The notes beneath the pieces are model-generated. The model did no database searches, was not told where the DNA came from, and was given only the letters and a program-made list of their open reading frames with translations. Positions 4,289 through 5,578 of a stretch of 5,578 bases of DNA are shown in pieces (positions within the stretch are counted from its first letter, which is position 1; every line of letters starts with the position of its first letter). The translations under genes were made by a program, and so were the position numbers. The stretch comes from Methanimicrococcus sp. (GTDB lineage Archaea > Halobacteriota > Methanosarcinia > Methanosarcinales > Methanosarcinaceae): positions 1 through 5,578 of the forward strand of contig WRDC01000088.1 of the NCBI GenBank assembly GCA_009783635.1, written 5' to 3'.

Positions 4289-5578
4289 GCGGCTTTCACT
4301 CCTGTAATGCTTGTCATTCCTTCCGTTTGCGTCACGCCGATAATTCTGTCCGATTGCTCAAGCATCGGTTTACGGAGCGATATCACAATAAACTGCGCCT
4401 CTTTGGATGATTTTTCAACACGCGCCGCCACTCTCTCAACATTCCAGCCGTCCAGATTCTGGTCAACTTCGTCAAAGACATAAAACGGTGCCGGCCGGTA
4501 ACTTTGAATCGCAACGATAAAAGCGAGGGCCGTTAAACTTTTCTCGCCGCCCGACATGGCTTCCAGACGGAGAATATTTTTGCCTTTGGGCTGTGCGTGC
4601 AGCGTCATGCCGCCGGCAAACGGGTCATGCGGATTTTCCAAAATCAATTCACCGTGGCCGTCGGCCAGTTCATAAAAGACTTCCGTGAAATTTTGGTTGA
4701 TGCCGGTGTAAGTTTCCATAAACGTATCGAGCTTTAACTTTTCATATTGGTCGATGCGCGCCAAAAGTTCTTCGCGCTCGGAAAAGAGTGTATCACGGCG
4801 GCCGACCAGCGTTTCCTGGCGGGAATTGACGTCGTCATATTCATCAATCGCGCGCATGTTGACCGGCTCAAGCGCCAGCATTTCCTTTTCCAAGGACTCA
4901 ATTGTGATGTAAACGGTTTGATAGGACGGGATATCCTCGGTATCCTCAGCGACGTCCAGTCCTCTGCTTTTCACTTCGTCGGATAAATCAATATATTGCT
5001 TTTCAAGCGTTGTCTTTGTCAAAGAACAGGAATCTTTGTGGCGTTTGACCTCTTCAAAGGAGAAGCGGATTTTATCCAATTTCCGGCGCGCTTCTTCGTT
5101 TTTCTGCTCCAGCGATTCCCTTTTGTCTCTCAATTCTTTTAACGCGTTTGTAATCTCAATTTCACGGGCTTCATTCAGCTGCTGCTGTTTTATAAATTCA
5201 TTGATTTCAGCCTGAAGCGCGGTAATGCTGCCTTTGCCCGTTCTTTTCTTTTCTTCCAGTTCTTCGATGTCCTTTTTCGTCTCTTCTATGATACCTTCCG
5301 CGTTTTTCACCGAAAGTTCAATGGCGTTCATATCCGATTTAATATCGGCGAGCCTCTCTTTCAAACGCTGGATCTCATCATCGACCCGCTGCGCTTTTTT
5401 GTGGTATTCTTCAAATTCGGGGTCGTTTAATTCCGCTTCGATTTCTTTAATTTCCGCTTCAAGGACTTTTTGTTCTTCCTCTTTGGCCAGACGCTGTTCA
5501 ATCACTTCGTTCATTTCGTTTTTCAGCCGGTTGCGCTCTTCGCCCAGCGCGTCTAAATTGCCCTGCTTGGATTCCAAA
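4285..5578 (-). CDS. smc: Chromosome segregation ATPase SMC, C-terminal part (5' truncated)
   Basis: SMC is the DNA-binding, ATP-driven arm of condensin. About 430 residues are visible, the C-terminal third or so of a protein usually near 1,150 residues; the N-terminal Walker A half, the first coil and most likely the hinge lie beyond the right edge. Numbering from the first full codon (5577-5575, a Leu and not a start), residues 1 to about 235 are heptad-rich coiled coil. EPVNMRAIDEYDDV (237-250) leads into the head. The head carries the ABC signature LEAMSGGEKSLTALAF (338-353), Walker B FYVFDE with its catalytic Glu (365-370), the D-loop LDG (375-377) and ISLRKPM of the switch region (399-405). 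The protein ends ITGVKAA. All expected C-terminal head motifs are intact. Its TGA overlaps the scpA ATG, so the two are probably made together. The motif style is archaeal rather than bacterial. Confidence 0.95.
   Translation of the reverse strand, partial: LESKQGNLDALGEERNRLKNEMNEVIEQRLAKEEEQKVLEAEIKEIEAELNDPEFEEYHKKAQRVDDEIQRLKERLADIKSDMNAIELSVKNAEGIIEETKKDIEELEEKKRTGKGSITALQAEINEFIKQQQLNEAREIEITNALKELRDKRESLEQKNEEARRKLDKIRFSFEEVKRHKDSCSLTKTTLEKQYIDLSDEVKSRGLDVAEDTEDIPSYQTVYITIESLEKEMLALEPVNMRAIDEYDDVNSRQETLVGRRDTLFSEREELLARIDQYEKLKLDTFMETYTGINQNFTEVFYELADGHGELILENPHDPFAGGMTLHAQPKGKNILRLEAMSGGEKSLTALAFIVAIQSYRPAPFYVFDEVDQNLDGWNVERVAARVEKSSKEAQFIVISLRKPMLEQSDRIIGVTQTEGMTSITGVKAA
4296..4303 (-). 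promoter_or_regulatory. Strong Shine-Dalgarno for scpA
   Basis: The minus strand reads AGGAGTGA, seven bases before the ATG at 4288 and inside the 3' end of smc. It matches the archaeal anti-Shine-Dalgarno complement (AGGAGGTGA) apart from one missing G. This decides in favour of the upstream scpA start over the in-frame ATG at 4174. Confidence 0.75.

Noticed and set aside
4268..4986. Two + strand open frames (4268-4483, 4747-4986) opposite smc
   Set aside because: They are antisense to the conserved SMC head and coil, with no supporting signals.
1..5578. CRISPR arrays, insertion sequences, tRNA or rRNA genes
   Set aside because: No short regularly spaced repeats, transposase motifs, terminal inverted repeats around a gene, or tRNA-like cloverleaf were seen.

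Overview
The window looks like a piece of a euryarchaeal methanogen chromosome, most likely from the Methanomicrobiales; a Methanocorpusculum-like genome is a guess from sequence style, not a demonstration. The main evidence is the SMC head, whose C-terminal motifs (EPVNMRAIDEYD, LEAMSGGEKSLTALAF, FYVFDEVDQNLDG, ISLRKPM, ITGVK) are of the archaeal SMC type. Also consistent are an archaeal AGGAGTGA ribosome binding site, a TATA/BRE-like element before scpB and T-rich transcript ends.

Layout. Positions 1-1744 (+) are the 3' end of a large surface-protein gene. The visible part holds four tandem domains of about 124-130 residues. They resemble the DUF11 / fimbrial isopeptide-D2 immunoglobulin-like class and are followed by an acidic Asp-Pro spacer, one membrane helix and a short charged cytoplasmic tail. 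The gene runs off the left edge. Positions 1745-2067 are a non-coding convergent spacer with three inverted repeats that look like transcript ends for both directions. Positions 2068-5578 (-) are a condensin operon transcribed leftward: smc (3' part only), scpA, scpB. smc and scpA overlap by 4 bases (ATGA); scpA and scpB are about 50 bases apart.

The three minus-strand genes encode one machine. SMC is the ATPase and coiled-coil arm, ScpA is the kleisin that bridges the SMC heads, and ScpB is the winged-helix dimer that binds ScpA. Together they compact and segregate the chromosome. The surface protein is unrelated in function and is simply convergent with the operon.

The most unusual point is ScpB. 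After a normal two-winged-helix ScpB of about 150 residues it carries a further 250 or so, most of which looks like a folded alpha/beta domain with a faint resemblance to the BtuF/TroA (Fe-B12 periplasmic-binding-protein) fold, followed by a Lys-rich tail. The second point is that each surface repeat keeps a Lys, an Asp and an Asn at the places where intramolecular isopeptide bonds form in Gram-positive pilins and adhesins.
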